From Blumeriella jaapii (lineage: Eukaryota; Ascomycota; Leotiomycetes; Helotiales; Drepanopezizaceae), in the NCBI GenBank assembly GCA_009599575.1, contig VWND01000075.1, positions 1,550,001 to 1,614,000 of the forward strand: a DNA stretch of 64,000 nt. The letters run 5' to 3'. Shown here piece after piece: positions 12,685-23,899 of the stretch. The notes beneath the pieces were generated by a model. The model saw only the letters and a program-made list of their open reading frames with translations, made no database searches and was not told the DNA's origin. The translations under genes and the position numbers were made by a program. The stretch's first letter is position 1; each line of letters starts with the position of its first letter.

Positions 12685-13882
12685 ATTCGAGCCGCGGCGC
12701 GATTCGTACGATTTTCGATTATTATAAAAGCCGAAGCGTTATTTTTTTTAAAACGATTTATATAAGCGTCGTAAATAATAAAATTAATAAAAGTTTTAGC
12801 AAAAGCTTTGGCTTCGGCAGCAAAAAAAAAAAAAAAAAAACGGCAGCAGCGATAGCAGCATCGAAACGATTTATAAAATCGTTAAAATTCGAAAAAAAGA
12901 TTTACGCCTCGGCGGCGCGTACGATAAAAATTTATAATTAATTAAAAACGAATCCGAATAAAAATTTAAAAAATTTATAAAGAAATATTAAATATGCGAA
13001 GCGCTGCAACGGTTGCATTTTACGTTAAAAAGCTCGAAAACGCAAAAAAGCAAAAAGGCCGCTGTAATATTTTCGCGTAAAATTAAACGTATATACCGAA
13101 AGCAAATAAAAATTAAAAGCATTTTTAAAAATTCGCGGCGAACGCGGCGAAAAGCAATTAATTAAAATGAAAAAAACTAATAAAAAAAACTAATAAAAAA
13201 ATATAAAAAAAAAAAAATTAAACAAAAAAATTGCGATTATTTTATAAAAAAAAGCTTTTTTAAACGAAAATGCAAACGTTACCGAAAACAAAAAAAACAG
13301 AATAGCAAAACAGCTATAATTTACGACCGAAAGCGGAAAAAACAGCTATAATTTACAATCGAAAGCGGAACCGTATATTATTTTAAAAGCGTAACGTACG
13401 TTATATACGAAAGCATACGTATAAAAATATAAATCGCTTTAAAAACCAAAGGCCTAAAAAAAAAAGTAATATTAAGAATTAATATTACGTATATAAATCA
13501 AATAATCCGCTAAAACCTTTTGTTTTTTATTAATTTTCGAAAAGTATTTTCTGCGGATAAGCCGTAAAGGCCGGATAATATTATAAAAGCTAAAAATAAT
13601 ATTTAAATAAAATATTTTATAAAAATAATTGCTAAAAAATTAATTATTAAAATTATATTAAAAAAGATTAAAAAAAGGTCGGAATAAAAGCTAAAAAAGC
13701 ATATTAAATGAAATTCGCCTGGTTTTTTAAAAAATACTTTTTTTAAAAGCTTTATTTTTTTTTTGTATTTATAAGCGTTTTTTATTAAAAATATAAAAGG
13801 CAAAAATCAATCTGATTATTAATTCAATTTTATTTGAACTTTATTATTTAAACTAATATTTTTTTGCTTTTTAATTTTTACA
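12685..13882. other. Spacer S1, part 1: unknown degenerate DNA (host of B)
   Basis: About 1.2 kb that I do not recognise, repeated at 37246-38436. It starts GC-rich (gagccgcggcgcg), continuing the Ala-rich frame left of B. It has a poly(A) run near 12823-12840 flanked by cggcag repeats, and reads Lys/Arg-rich in + frames between stops. A minus-strand 66-codon open frame (13803-13603) begins MPFIF and is Phe/Ile/Lys-rich; it shows no known domain and is probably accidental. This could be the 3' end of L or of another element. Confidence 0.5.
13310..13370. repeat. 32-bp tandem duplication in S1
   Basis: Two copies, starting at 13310 and 13342, each beginning acagctataatttac and ending cgaaagcggaa. 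The same pair with the same 32-bp period occurs at 37860-37920 in S2, so it predates the large duplication. Confidence 0.75.
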
Positions 13883-14188
13883 ATAATTTACGCCGTCGCT
13901 AACGTAAAAAAAAATTATTAATAATATTACGATTTAATTAATCGAAAAATTAAAAAATTAATCAATTAATCGCCGTGTTTATATAATATAAAAAACGAGC
14001 TTTTGGTTTTATAACAAAAATATTTATTTAAAATTAATAATTGTAAAAAGCAGAAATTATTAAAAAAAAAATTTTATATATATAAATAATTTTCACAATT
14101 AATAGGAAAACTTATTAAAAAACCAAAAAGCTTACAGTTATACGTAATTGCTAGGATAATACGAAAAGCAAAAAAGTGAATCGTTATA
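13883..14188 (-). repeat. Cut-off family 1 5' LTR plus 42 bp of leader (S1)
   Basis: An LTR at 13925-14188 (tattacga...tcgttata) is followed on its inner side by about 42 bp identical in arrangement to the family 1 leader (tttacgcc gtcgctaacgtaaa at about 13888-13906). The similarity then stops abruptly at about 13883. It is the 5' end of a minus-strand copy whose body has been lost. The same truncated fragment, including the odd T at the fourth LTR base, is at 38437-38744. Confidence 0.82.
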
Positions 14189-14750
14189 GTTTTAGCTGTT
14201 TTAAAAAAATTAATCGTTATCGCGTATGTTTTTTCGGATTAAACGAAAATAATATTGGTTTTTTCGTTTTTTTCGTTATTGTAAATTTAAAATATCGATA
14301 TAACGTTATATTTTTTTTTCGGTATAAAAATGCCGCATTTAGCGACGTTTAGTTTTTTGTTTTAAAAAAATATCAAATTTAAAATTTCGCAGCCGATTAC
14401 TATTTTTTTTAGCGATTATATAACGTCGTCGATTAATTTGCAAACGGCTGTAAAAAAGCTTATAAATTTGCGAGCTTTTGGATTATTGATTTTCAGAGCT
14501 TGCGTTTTAAAAATATAAGCGTTTAATATTCAGATTTTTTTTTTCGTAAAAGTAATAGTTTCGAAAAAGCGAACGAAATGCCGAAGCGGAATAATACCGA
14601 TAATTTTGCTAAAAACGTATTTTTAAATATATTTTTTTTATTAATTTAGCAAAAAACGCAAAATTCGATTTATTTTTTTTTTTTTATTATTTCGAATTTT
14701 TTTTGCTTCGGCGAAAATTTTTAAAACGTTATCGTAATTTAGCAAAAATT
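14189..14750. other. Spacer S1, part 2: unknown host sequence of J
   Basis: Unrecognised DNA, repeated at 38745-39305. In the intact copy it continues past element J into 52129-52484. Minus-strand frames read Lys/Asn/Phe-rich with scattered TAA. It is probably a former coding sequence destroyed by RIP; no domain is identifiable. Confidence 0.45.
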
Positions 14751-15009
14751 TGTTATAGCTAGCTTAAAAATAATCGAAATAATATAAACCAAAAAATACG
14801 TATATAAATTAAAAAAAAAATACCGAGCTAAAATATTCGGAATCGCGAATTTTATATATAATAAATTGCGCTTATATATTATATAATTTAACGCGAAGCT
14901 TAATGGCCGAAATGGTCCGTGCCCAAATCTTAATTTAATATTATTAGCAATTATACTATTAGCAATTATATTATTAATAATTATTATTAGCCAGGCCAGA
15001 ATCGTAATA
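14751..15009 (-). repeat. Family J 3' LTR (S1 copy)
   Basis: A 259-bp LTR with terminal tgttatag and atcgtaata, the mutated form of TGTTAC...GTAACA. It aligns end to end with 39306-39564 and with the well preserved 51865-52123. The left flank aaatt (14746-14750) equals J's target-site sequence. Confidence 0.88.
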
Positions 15010-16193
15010 TTTTTTTTTTTTTCGAAAAACTGCGTCCGCGCAATTGCGATTATAAATTTATCGTTTTTTAATTTAATATAATTTTTTTGCTTTCGTTATA
15101 AGCTTGCAATAATACGAAAAGCGCTCGTAAAAAGCTTTTAACGATAAAATACGATCGGTAAAATGCTTAAAAAATCTAAAAAGCCGTTATAACGTTAAAA
15201 TAATAATATTATTCGAAATTTTTATTAGCGCTTTTTTAATTGATTTAATATTGCAATACTTTTTTATATAATTTCGAATTTATTATTTTTTCGATTTTTT
15301 ATTCCGTTTGTTTAAAAAATAGTTAAATAAAAGCTGGTTCGGAGCGTCGTTGGCCGGATAAAAAATTACTAATATATTTTCGGAACGAATAAAAATAAAA
15401 AATTAAATAAATTAATTAATCCGCGAAAAAGTCAAGTTTTTAATTTTTTTTTATTTTATTAACGATTTTAATTAAGCCGTATTATTTGTTTAAAAGCTTT
15501 CGAAAAAGTCGATTAAATTTTTAATTTTTAATATTCACTAATACTTCGTTATTTATATTTTAATTTATCGGTTGTTTGTATAAATTAACGAAGCGTTTTA
15601 TTTTAATTTATTATTGCGTAATAAACGATTGAGCGTATTTTATAATTTTTTTAATTCGAAAAACCAAATACAAAACTTCGTCGCGATTAAGCTTTTCGAT
15701 GGCCGAGCGAAAAAAACGAAAATTATTTATATTTTAAAATATACGAGCTTCGTATTTATTTGTAATTTGAAAAAAAAAACGTTGCCGAAAAACTCGTGCG
15801 GCAAAATTAATTATATAATATTTATTAAAAATAAAAAGCGTTTTTAATTATTTTAATAATAAAAGCAAAATGAAAGCGTTGCTTAATATATTAATTTATT
15901 ATTTCGATTTATTTATCGATATTAAAATTATACGCAATAATTAATTCAATTTTGGTTTTTAATATACGGCAAAGTTTTTATTAAAAAACCGAAATAAATT
16001 AAATTATTCGATCCGAAATAATTAAATCCGGCATACCGAAATAGCGTATTTAATAAATTAAAAACAAAATTGTTAATTTTTTCGCTGTAATAATTTTATG
16101 GCAAAAAACTAATAAAAGCTTTTTAAATAAGCGATTTATTATTACGAAAGCGAAATCGTAATTATTTTCGTTTAATAAAAGCTTCGTAAAATT
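15010..16193 (-). pseudogene. pol: J integrase 3' part (S1 copy, orphaned)
   Basis: Duplicate of 39565-40753. On the minus strand, near 16045-15870, it reads GMPDLIISDR, then a Lys/Ile-rich stretch matching the FW..L.....K..LITAY region, then N-I-D-K-x-I-E for the usual T-D-G-Q-T-E, a Ty3/gypsy integrase core. The rest towards 15010 is the C-terminal part up to the LTR. It ends at 16193, where E begins; the remainder of this J copy is absent because the duplication breakpoint lies in the family 1 element. Confidence 0.83.
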
Positions 16194-16457
16194 TATAACG
16201 ATTTAATTAATCGGAGAATTAAAAGATTAGTTAATTGGTCGCCGTGTTTATATAATATAAAAAACGAGCCTTTGGTTTTATAATAAAAATATTTATTTAG
16301 AATTAATAATTACAAAAAGCAAAAATGTTAAAAGAAAAATGTTTTATATATATAAATAATTTTTACAATTAATAAAAGATTTATTAAAAAGCTAAAAAGC
16401 TTGCAGTTATACGTAATTGCTAGGATAATACGAAAGGCAAAAAAATAAATCGTTATA
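16194..16457 (-). repeat. E 3' LTR (family 1)
   Basis: 264 bp, tataacga to tcgttata. Same length and nearly the same sequence as F's 3' LTR (40754-41017), consistent with this end of E deriving from an F-type element. Confidence 0.9.
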
Positions 16458-16986
16458 TTATTTTCCCGTCCGAAAAAAGAGCGTTTTCGAGCTTTTATTT
16501 ATTAATACGTCGTTATTTAAATAATCGTACGAATTTAAATCTTCGGAATACGCTTTTAGCCAATTTATAAATTTTGCAGAAAAATCGGAAAGCTTTTTAT
16601 ACGCCAAATAAAAATCGCGCATTTTCAAAAAAGCATATATAAAATCAAACGCGAAATACTACGTAAGATTTTTATTTAAGTTTATTTAAAAAATTTTGTA
16701 TTAAAAGGTTTTTCGCTGTATTCGATAAGCGATTAATTTTTCGATTTCGTATTTAAGCTTATTAATTATATTAATAAATTTCAAAACTGAATTAGTTTGA
16801 TTTAAAAACGCGTCGTCAGCTGCTTTACGCAGTCGATTAGCGTGAAAAACCGGGTGTACGTTGATAATATTAAAAAGGTTTAGTTTAAAAGCGTTGTCGA
16901 AAATTTTGGCTATAACTTTGAAAGGGCCGTTTGTAAAATTATCGAGTTTGCGAAAAGGCCGAAAAATCGGAAATAAACGTATATCG
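16458..16986 (-). pseudogene. pol: E pol 3' end (integrase tail)
   Basis: C-terminal integrase module of E on the minus strand: the GPY/F-like segment (FTNGPFKV-type, near 16940-16900), HPVF near 16857, and the chromo-like EIEKLIAYR stretch, then the polypurine end next to the LTR (ttttcccgtcc on +). The remainder of the gene is at 31630-35325. The break at 16986 is the insertion of C; tatcg (16982-16986) is its target copy. Confidence 0.85.
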
Positions 16987-17253
16987 TGTGACGACTCACT
17001 CTTTTGGCCCCTCGTATCACCCCAGCAACTACGTATAATTGCAAGCTCCTTGGTCTCCTGATGGGTTTTCTTATCAATTGTGAAAACTATTTATGTATAT
17101 AAGGCTCTTTTTCTTTAGCAACCTCTGCCTTTTGCAGTTGTTGATTTTAAATAAATATTTTTGTTATAAAACTAAAGGCTCGTTTTTTATATTATATAAA
17201 CACGGCGATCAATTAACTGATCTTCCAGCCTTTCGACTGATTAAATCGTTATA
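16987..17253 (+). repeat. C 5' LTR (family 1)
   Basis: 267 bp, tgtgacga...tcgttata. Contains tatgtatataagg (about 17092-17104, likely TATA box), a pyrimidine stretch ending tttagcaacctctg (likely start region), and aaataaat near 17149 (polyadenylation-type signal), so a short R region lies between. Same length as C's 3' LTR. Confidence 0.9.
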
Positions 17254-17292
17254 TTATTAACAACTTTTTTTTTACGCTAGCGACGGCGTAAA
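17254..17292 (+). promoter_or_regulatory. Family 1 leader: possible primer site and hairpin
   Basis: Just inside the LTR, taacaact (17258-17265) is complementary to agttgtt(ga) in the LTR's presumed R region (17136-17144). No common tRNA 3' end is evident here, so self-priming as in Tf1 is possible. It is followed by a perfect 7-bp inverted repeat, tttacgc (17271-17277) and gcgtaaa (17286-17292). H (52910-52931) and I (59198-59219) keep the inverted repeat. The self-priming role is inferred. Confidence 0.4.
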
Positions 17293-18890
17293 TTATTTTT
17301 CCTTTCGAATTTTTTACGAATCATATCAAAATAATCGACCGGTCGTAAAAAAGCTTATTTCCGCACTTCGCGAAAAATAACTTTTGTTTAACGATTCCTT
17401 TTTCAGCAAAGCTTTTCAGCTTTTGCTATCATATTTTAATTTCCCTTTTTTTAATTAGCGAAAAAGCAGCTTTTCTTAAAAGCTTTTTTTTCTAAAAAAC
17501 AATCCTTTTCCCAAAAAAAAAAAAAAAAAAAAAAGGCAAAGCGCTAATCATTTCGCTTACTATTTTTTTTTTACAGCTTAGCGCTGAAAGCGTTTAATTA
17601 AAACTTTTGCAAAATCAATTAAAAAAAAACGCAAAAGCGTAAACGACAACTTTTAGAAATTATACGATTGCGACAGACTTTTTAATTAAAGCGTTTAATA
17701 AAATTTATCGAACGTGCTTTTGCCAATCGCGAATCTGCTGCTTTTTTTTTTTTTCGCAACGTTTTATTTCAATTAACAAACGCTGCAAATTAATCTTTAC
17801 GCTTTTCGCGAATTTTTTTTAAATCTTTTTATAACGGCCAAAATTTTAGCGCGTTTTTTAAACGCTATAATTCTTATTTATTTGCTAACTTTCGATTAGC
17901 TCGTATAAAACGCGTTCCGAACTTTAAGTTTAAGCTAAATAATAGTAAAAATTACAAAACACGCTATTAAAAAACTAAAGTTTTCGATAATCTCGAATTT
18001 TACTACGATTATTTCGCTGGCGATCGATTTCGCAAAAATTATATATTCGATCAAACCGAAGGCGTAGCAAAAAAGTTCTTGACCCCGCGTATCTTAAACC
18101 GTTCCGATCTTATACCTTTCGAAAAATTAATAAAAAAAATCGCCGATTTTCTGGCCGACTTTTTAAACGTTTAAAAAGCCGAAAACGAATTTAAAATATT
18201 TGCAATAAATACGCACGACGATTTTTAGCGATTTTATTTGCGATTTTCCATTTTCGCAACGAACGCTTAAATACGAATTAACAAACAGCTTCGAAACGCT
18301 TTTCGCGACAAAATATCAAAGCGTTTACGAAAAAAGCTGCATTTGAAATAAGCGCGTATAACGACTTTTAAAAATTAACTCACCGCCGTCCGTTAAAAAA
18401 ACAAAATCAATTGGCTAAACGAATTTTATACGCGAATCGCTTTTCAATCAAATTTATTATTTATTAAAATAATAAATCTTTAACCAAAGCGTACTACGAG
18501 TCAAATCGTACGTACGAAAATCGTTTAAATGCTTCACAAGCTTTTTTTTAGCCTTTTGTTTTTCCTTTTTTTTTACGTCAAAACGCTTTTTTTAGCGTTT
18601 TTTTTTTCGATCGAACCAACGATAACGCTCGTTTTCTACTTTATATTAAAAAGTTCAAAAAAGCCAATCTGCACGACTTTTTACGAGCCGACCTTCGGTT
18701 TCATTTAAAAGTCTTTTTAAACTAATAAATATAAACGAAATCGAACCGACCGAAAATTCGCTTTTCGATAATAATAATAAAAACGAAAATTTTTTTTCAA
18801 ACGATTTTTAAAACGCATACGAAAAAATTAAAAGCTTTTTCGTTAATCGGAAAAACGCTCAAGCTTAAGCAAAGCTTTCTTTTTAAACGT
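17293..18890 (+). pseudogene. gag: C gag remnant
   Basis: Degenerate Gag. The + frames show FIERAFANRESA (near 17710) and the F-R-L-A-R-I-K-R-V block (near 17890). Next come a D-R-F-R-K-N-Y-I-F-D segment (about 18025-18050) and I-A-D-F-L-A-D-F-L (about 18140-18170), then a basic/amphipathic run; the last two parts match the usual capsid layout of gypsy elements. An Asn/Lys-rich linker (18715-18890) leads to the protease. No CCHC knuckle was found. Stops are mostly TAA. Confidence 0.78.
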
Positions 18891-19220
18891 ATTGCGCGAT
18901 ATGCGTTATTTTAACGTTCGAAAGCTTTTTAATAGCGATTTACTAACAATTCCCGTTATATTTATTAAAAATAGCCTTTCGTATAAAATAAAAGCGCTCG
19001 CCGATTTTAAAGCGAACGGTTATGCGTTAATCGATTCGGCGCTAATTAAATCCCTTTTTTTTTTTTTAAAATCTTTAATTTAATTTTTCCCGGCTTTTTT
19101 TTTTATAAAAAGGTATAATAAAACTCGTGGCTATTTAATTATATATTTTACGCTTTTTAATTTTATTATTAACAACCGAATACAATCGTTTACTTTTTTT
19201 TAATTACTAATTTCGGAAAT
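18891..19220 (+). pseudogene. pol: C protease remnant, cut by G
   Basis: Aspartic protease segment: MRDMRYFNVRKLF..., then A-L-A-D-F-K-A-N-G-Y, with D-F-K-A at 19003-19014 in place of the catalytic D-S/T-G-A, followed by ALIDSALI. The gene is interrupted at 19220 by element G and resumes at 27446. gaaat (19216-19220) is the target-site copy. Confidence 0.82.
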
Positions 19221-19523
19221 TGTCGTGCATAGCCGAATAGTCGGTAGGAACTCTTACCGGAGGCTGGGACGGATAAATTGTATGCAGTAAAATGTTTTTT
19301 TGTATTGTTCTAAGTTTGACTGGCGAGCTTTCCGCAAAAGACGGAAGGTTCGGGCTCGCTTAGTCAGTCGCTCGGAAAAACTAGTCTCCGAAAAGGCTCG
19401 TTATTACGTGACTACGAGCTTTTCCGAGCTTCAGAAACATTTAACTACTGAAAGCGTACAAGAAAAATAAATCTAAAACAAAAAAAATAAAAAAATATAA
19501 AAAAATATAAATATAACGCAATA
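19221..19523 (-). repeat. G 3' LTR (copia)
   Basis: 303 bp. Starts tgtcgtgcatagcc on + and ends acgcaata; aligns end to end with 27138-27440. Keeps CG-rich blocks such as ggaggctgggacgg. The final CA has become TA. Confidence 0.9.
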
Positions 19524-19705
19524 CACCTTTTAACTGATTGCTAATCCGATAATCAGCTACTTTTAAAGCGCGGAAAAGTCCTTTTGTCGTCCGAATACGG
19601 CCGTAACGCGATATTGCAATATTTATATAGCTTATTTATATTTTTTATCGTTGCGAAGCGTAAATAAAACCAATTCAGCTTAAATAAGCGACTCGTCGCT
19701 TTTGA

Positions 19706-20488
19706 AAACCTTAATTTTTTTATTTCCTTACTAGTTTTCTAATAAATTCAAGCTTTACTATTTTAATCAAAAACATCGATATAGCCTTTCTTACACTTAA
19801 AAAAAGTCGTCCGCGTAGCTTTACGCGACCAGTTGGCCCAGCTTTTCGGACTTCCAATCTTCGGCGCTTACGCAATCGAAGTTTTGCGAAATCTATTTTA
19901 CGCAATTAATCGGCTTTTTCGGCCAATTCGTTTTTTTTCGACCTTTTCGAAAAAAGCGATTTTTTCGATATTTCGTTTTTAAACGGTTTTCTCGAAGATT
20001 TATATTTGCTTAGCTTCGAAAATGCCGATATAACGCCTGGAAATAAAAAAAACGCTGCTGGCGATAAAAAAGCTATTAGCGGTAGTCTCGGTTTTAATAA
20101 TACTCCCGGAAAAAAAAAACAAAACGCTGGCGCTTCTGAAAAAAAAGCGGCCGGAAATTATTAAAACGAAGAAACTGGAAATAAAAATAACGACGATAAT
20201 CGTTTTTTAAAACGCGCTCGCACTAAAGCCAAAAAGCTTATTATTTTTAAGCTTTCCAATCCTATTTTTTATATAACTTATATTATTCGTAAAACAATTA
20301 AAAATCTAAACTACGATTGCCTGTCGAATTTAACAAAAGCTCGTTGCTATCGGTGCTACGCAATTAGCACGTCGTGCATTTCGGCCGACGCGAACGTTTT
20401 AGCTGCGTGGTTTTCCGTTTTTAAAGCTCGGATTAACAAAATCATTAAAACGATTAGTTTTATCGAAAAACTTTATCGTTTTTGCTAA
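19706..20488 (+). pseudogene. Convergent ORF in G with a CX2CX6C cluster, unknown function
   Basis: One + strand frame runs about 260 codons to TAA at 20486, broken only by TAA at 19907 and 20162, both explicable as mutated Gln codons. The product would be basic at the N-terminus, then hydrophilic (AGDKKAISG, GASEKKAAGN), then basic (KRARTKAKK, about 20212-20238). A cysteine cluster follows: C-Y-R-C-Y-A-I-S-T-S-C (20345-20377), then ADANVLAAWFSVF. CX2CX6C matches the first half of a fungal Zn2Cys6 finger; no second half is visible. It faces pol from beyond RNase H. It could be an extra retroelement gene, a captured gene or a chance frame. No start codon is chosen. Confidence 0.55.
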
Positions 20489-21150
20489 TCGATTCTTAAA
20501 ATATAACGGTTATTTTTTATTCTACGATCAAAACGGCTTTAAAAGTGCAAAAAAATAAACTTTTAAATCGATCGTAATTCAAAAGCAAAACTAATAAACA
20601 TAAAGCGTATTATTAACGCGAAATTCGCCGCGGCTCGTAAGATTTCTTAAACTTTTATTTTTCGAATAAAAACTTTTACGCCTGTTCCACGTATTGGCGG
20701 AATAAAACCTGGCCACGATTTATCAAAAAATATTTCCGTTTTTAAAAATCCAAAAGAAAATCTCGCGGCGATCCTTTTGCCAAACGTTTTTAGTTTTTAG
20801 CCTGGTAAAGCTTCGCAAAAAAAAAAAAATATTTCGGCTACATAACCGGCGGCAGCTATTTTTAAAAAAGCTATCGGAAAATTTATTTTAAATTTAACTG
20901 TCGCGAAACGTCGGGCGCGGATTATTGTTTTAGCGGATTATATTTTTGACTTTTTGCAAAACTAAGCGGTTTGGTTTTAGATTTTTGAGTTTGCGAAAAA
21001 TTCGGATTTCCTTTAATTAAAAAATAGTTTTTGCTATATTTTAAATTTTAATAAAAATTTGTTTAAATAAATATACGCCTGCAAAATGCAAGCTATTTAG
21101 CTCGATTAATCGAGCTTTTCGATAAAATTCCGAAAATCCCGTAAATTAAA
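20489..21150. other. G segment between convergent ORF and RNase H
   Basis: No gene assigned. + frames contain short coding-like pieces (for example P-R-I-G-G-I-K-P-G-H-D near 20683-20717) that may belong to the convergent ORF after a frameshift. Minus frames are stop-rich. An A-run is at 20817-20829. Confidence 0.4.
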
Positions 21151-22990
21151 AAGTTTAACGAAACTTTCGTGCTTTTGTCGGATCAAATTTTTAATAAAAC
21201 CGTCTGCGTGTATTTCATTTGTTAAAAAATATATAATTTTGAATTTCCCATTTTAATACTTTTAGCGAATTTATATATTATTTATATCGACGTAGCGAAG
21301 CTTTATAAAAATTCTTTTTTTATTTTTTACGATTAATCTGATCGTTTGCTAATTATCGCAATATACGTTTTATTTAAAAACAATATCGAATCGAAGCTTT
21401 TTGAAAAAACGTTGAAATGCTATTATTTTCTTTACGGTCGTTACATAAACAAATAGTTCCGCTTTAATAAAAAAAATAATAACTGTGTTTTATCGTACAG
21501 CCTTTTACAAAATAACATTTCCGAAAAAAAAAAAGATATAATTTTAAAAAAATTTCCGAATTTCTGAATCGTCGGCGAAAAAAACGTCGGTGAAAATTAT
21601 TAATTAGTTTTTCCGCTTTTCCCGATTATAAACAATTTTTAAAAATCTCGTTTTATAAAAATATCGAAACGTTTAATTAGCTGCTTCGAGATATTAAAAA
21701 CTTAGATTAATAAAAAAGTAAAAAAGCTGAAAAGCTGCGAAAGCCACGTCGGGTCGAAGTATAATAGCCGTATACAAAATTAAACCGACCTTTTTTTAAT
21801 ACTTTTTAATCTGCGAAAACGTGGCTACGCATAAGTTTTTAACAAATTCGCAAATTAAAAAAAACGTATTTAAAAAACGCCTTTTGCATACACCAAACTT
21901 CGTAGCAATTTTCTCGATATACGAATCGTAAAGCAAAAAAACTTTTTTTTTTTGTTTGTTTCGTAAAATACGAATTCCGAAAAAATAATTCAAATCTTTT
22001 ATATTCGTAAGCTCGTAGGCCCTTTTCAAACCGAAAATAATTTCGTCGATTTTTAACGAATAAAAAGCGTAATATAAAACTTAAATATCGTCGACGTAAA
22101 ACGCCACGTATACGCTTCGCATCTCGTTAGCGAATATACAAAGCTTTTCGCCTATTAATTCGAGCTTTAGTTTTTTTAAAATATTAGCGAATTCGCCGTA
22201 TTATAAAACTGAAAAATCTCTCAACTTATACAAAGCTCGGTTTAGCTATATTATTATATCTGATTGTTTAAATTCATTAGGCAAATAGCACGTAATTAAC
22301 TTATTTTTAAAATCTCGTTTTGCATTAACGAATATATTAATTATATCGAATTGCTTAACTTTCAGATCGAAATAAACCGCCAACGTTATAACCGTTCGGA
22401 CGGGCTGCGAATATAGCTACGTATATAAAAAAAATTAAAACTTCGTTTTATAAATCTTTTTTCACGACTAGTTTCGATTTGCACCGTTGCAATTCGCCTA
22501 AGCTGTTTGTTTTGTATATAAAAACCTATTTAAATAAAATAAGCTTTATAGTTTTATTTTTTTTAATAATCCTTTAGTATTTTTTAATTTCCAAGTTTTT
22601 AATTTCGGTCTTTGCTTTTTTTTTAAATTATTCTTTCATTTAATAGTTTTTTAATTCGTTTCAGTTTTTTAAAACTTTCGAAAAGTTATTCCGATATTGT
22701 TTTTAATCGGAAAATTAAATGTTTTTTACCGACTTTTTTCCTATCGAAGCCGCTATTACTGCGTAGACAGTTTAAAAATCTTTTTTATTTATTTAAATCG
22801 GCTCGTTTGTTTAAAACGTATAAACGAATTCGTCGATCTGTTATTTAATAAATAAAACCATTAATTAAAAAATTTCGTATATCGTAGCGTATATTTCCGG
22901 TTTATCCGGCTAATATAAAATGGAATTTGTACGATTTCGTTTAGCAGTTTTTGAAATCAGCTGCTTTTTATCGCTTATCGGAAACTTCGA
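21150..22990 (-). pseudogene. pol: G pol: Ty1/copia RT and RNase H
   Basis: Minus strand. RT has F-D-L-K-V-K-Q-F-D-I-I-N (about 22360) and RALYKLRD (about 22225), and the catalytic Y-V-D-D is intact at 22097-22086. An open frame at 22029-21796 holds LNYFFGIRILR and DSYIEKIATKFG, hallmarks of copia RT. RNase H follows: RPDVAFAASQL (about 21755), FTDVFFADDSE (about 21590), K-A-E-L (about 21455) and a V-D-I motif (about 21290). An A-D-G-F-I-K block (about 21200) ends the copia polyprotein. In-frame stops inactivate it. Confidence 0.87.
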
Positions 22991-23899
22991 TTTGTTTTTT
23001 TTACTTCTTTTAAATAATACCTTTTTTTAATAATCAGCTTTGAAAAAGCTTTCAAAAGCAAGCGTTTAAATAGCTGTTTTATTCTAAATCGATTTAGCGC
23101 CTGATTTGCCGAACGATAGCTTTTAATTATAATTTAAAAAATTAAATTACGCGCTTTCTCGTATAAAGCCATTTTTATGCTCGCGCCGAAGGACTTTTTA
23201 AAGCTTTGCTCCGCTTTATCCTGTTTTGCAATAATAAGCTTTATTAATTTATTACTTTTTTTTAAACCTTCATAACTTTCTGACGCTTTTATCGCGTCGG
23301 TCAGAATATTTCGAATATGCTTTGCATATTTTCGATTAATAACTAATCCTAAAAATTAAAACTGATCGATAATAGCTTTATCGAAAAGACTTTTATAAAA
23401 AATCATTATTTCCGAGTTTTAAACGTTTAAATCGACCGTAAAAAAAAGCTCGATCGCTTCGACTTTTATTAAGTTTTTCATTTCCGAAGATTTGGCTTCT
23501 TTTGGAATATCTAAATCCATTAGTATTAAAATATTCTTTTTTTTCACCGTAGGCTTTAGAAGTACACCAAAAGGGCCTGAAATAAATCCTGGTTCTGATA
23601 GCGGCTCCGATAGAAAAAAACTTTTATTTTTTTTTGTAAAATTTAAAAGTTGCTCGTTTTGTAATAATAACTTTTCTTTTATATCACCCCTCTTTTAATA
23701 CACCGAGTTTTGCTGATTTGCGCCGCTACTAAAACCGCCCGCTAATATCTGATACTTAGCGTTTTAAGCTTTTTCGTTTTCCGCGTTTTCGATAAACTCT
23801 ACGGTCTTCTGAAACTTTAATTTAATTATAAAACTTGGATTTTCAACCTCCGAAAAATAAAACTTAAATTCGTTAAACACTACGTTTCGGCTCGTAATC

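Noticed and set aside
13603..13803. 66-codon minus frame as a small membrane protein
   Set aside because: Hydrophobic look is the complement of Lys-rich + sequence; the S2 copy shows no selection for it.
15614..15847. 77-codon + strand open frame, repeated at 40171-40374
   Set aside because: Antisense to the J integrase; its conservation is explained by the S1/S2 duplication.
19720..19905. Arg/Lys-rich 61-codon minus frame in G
   Set aside because: Overlaps the longer + strand frame with coding-like composition; the basic residues come from complementing that region.
23492..23698. 68-codon + strand frame with Gly/Ser/Pro stretch
   Set aside because: Lies opposite the copia polyprotein of G between integrase and RT; no domain and no conserved partner.
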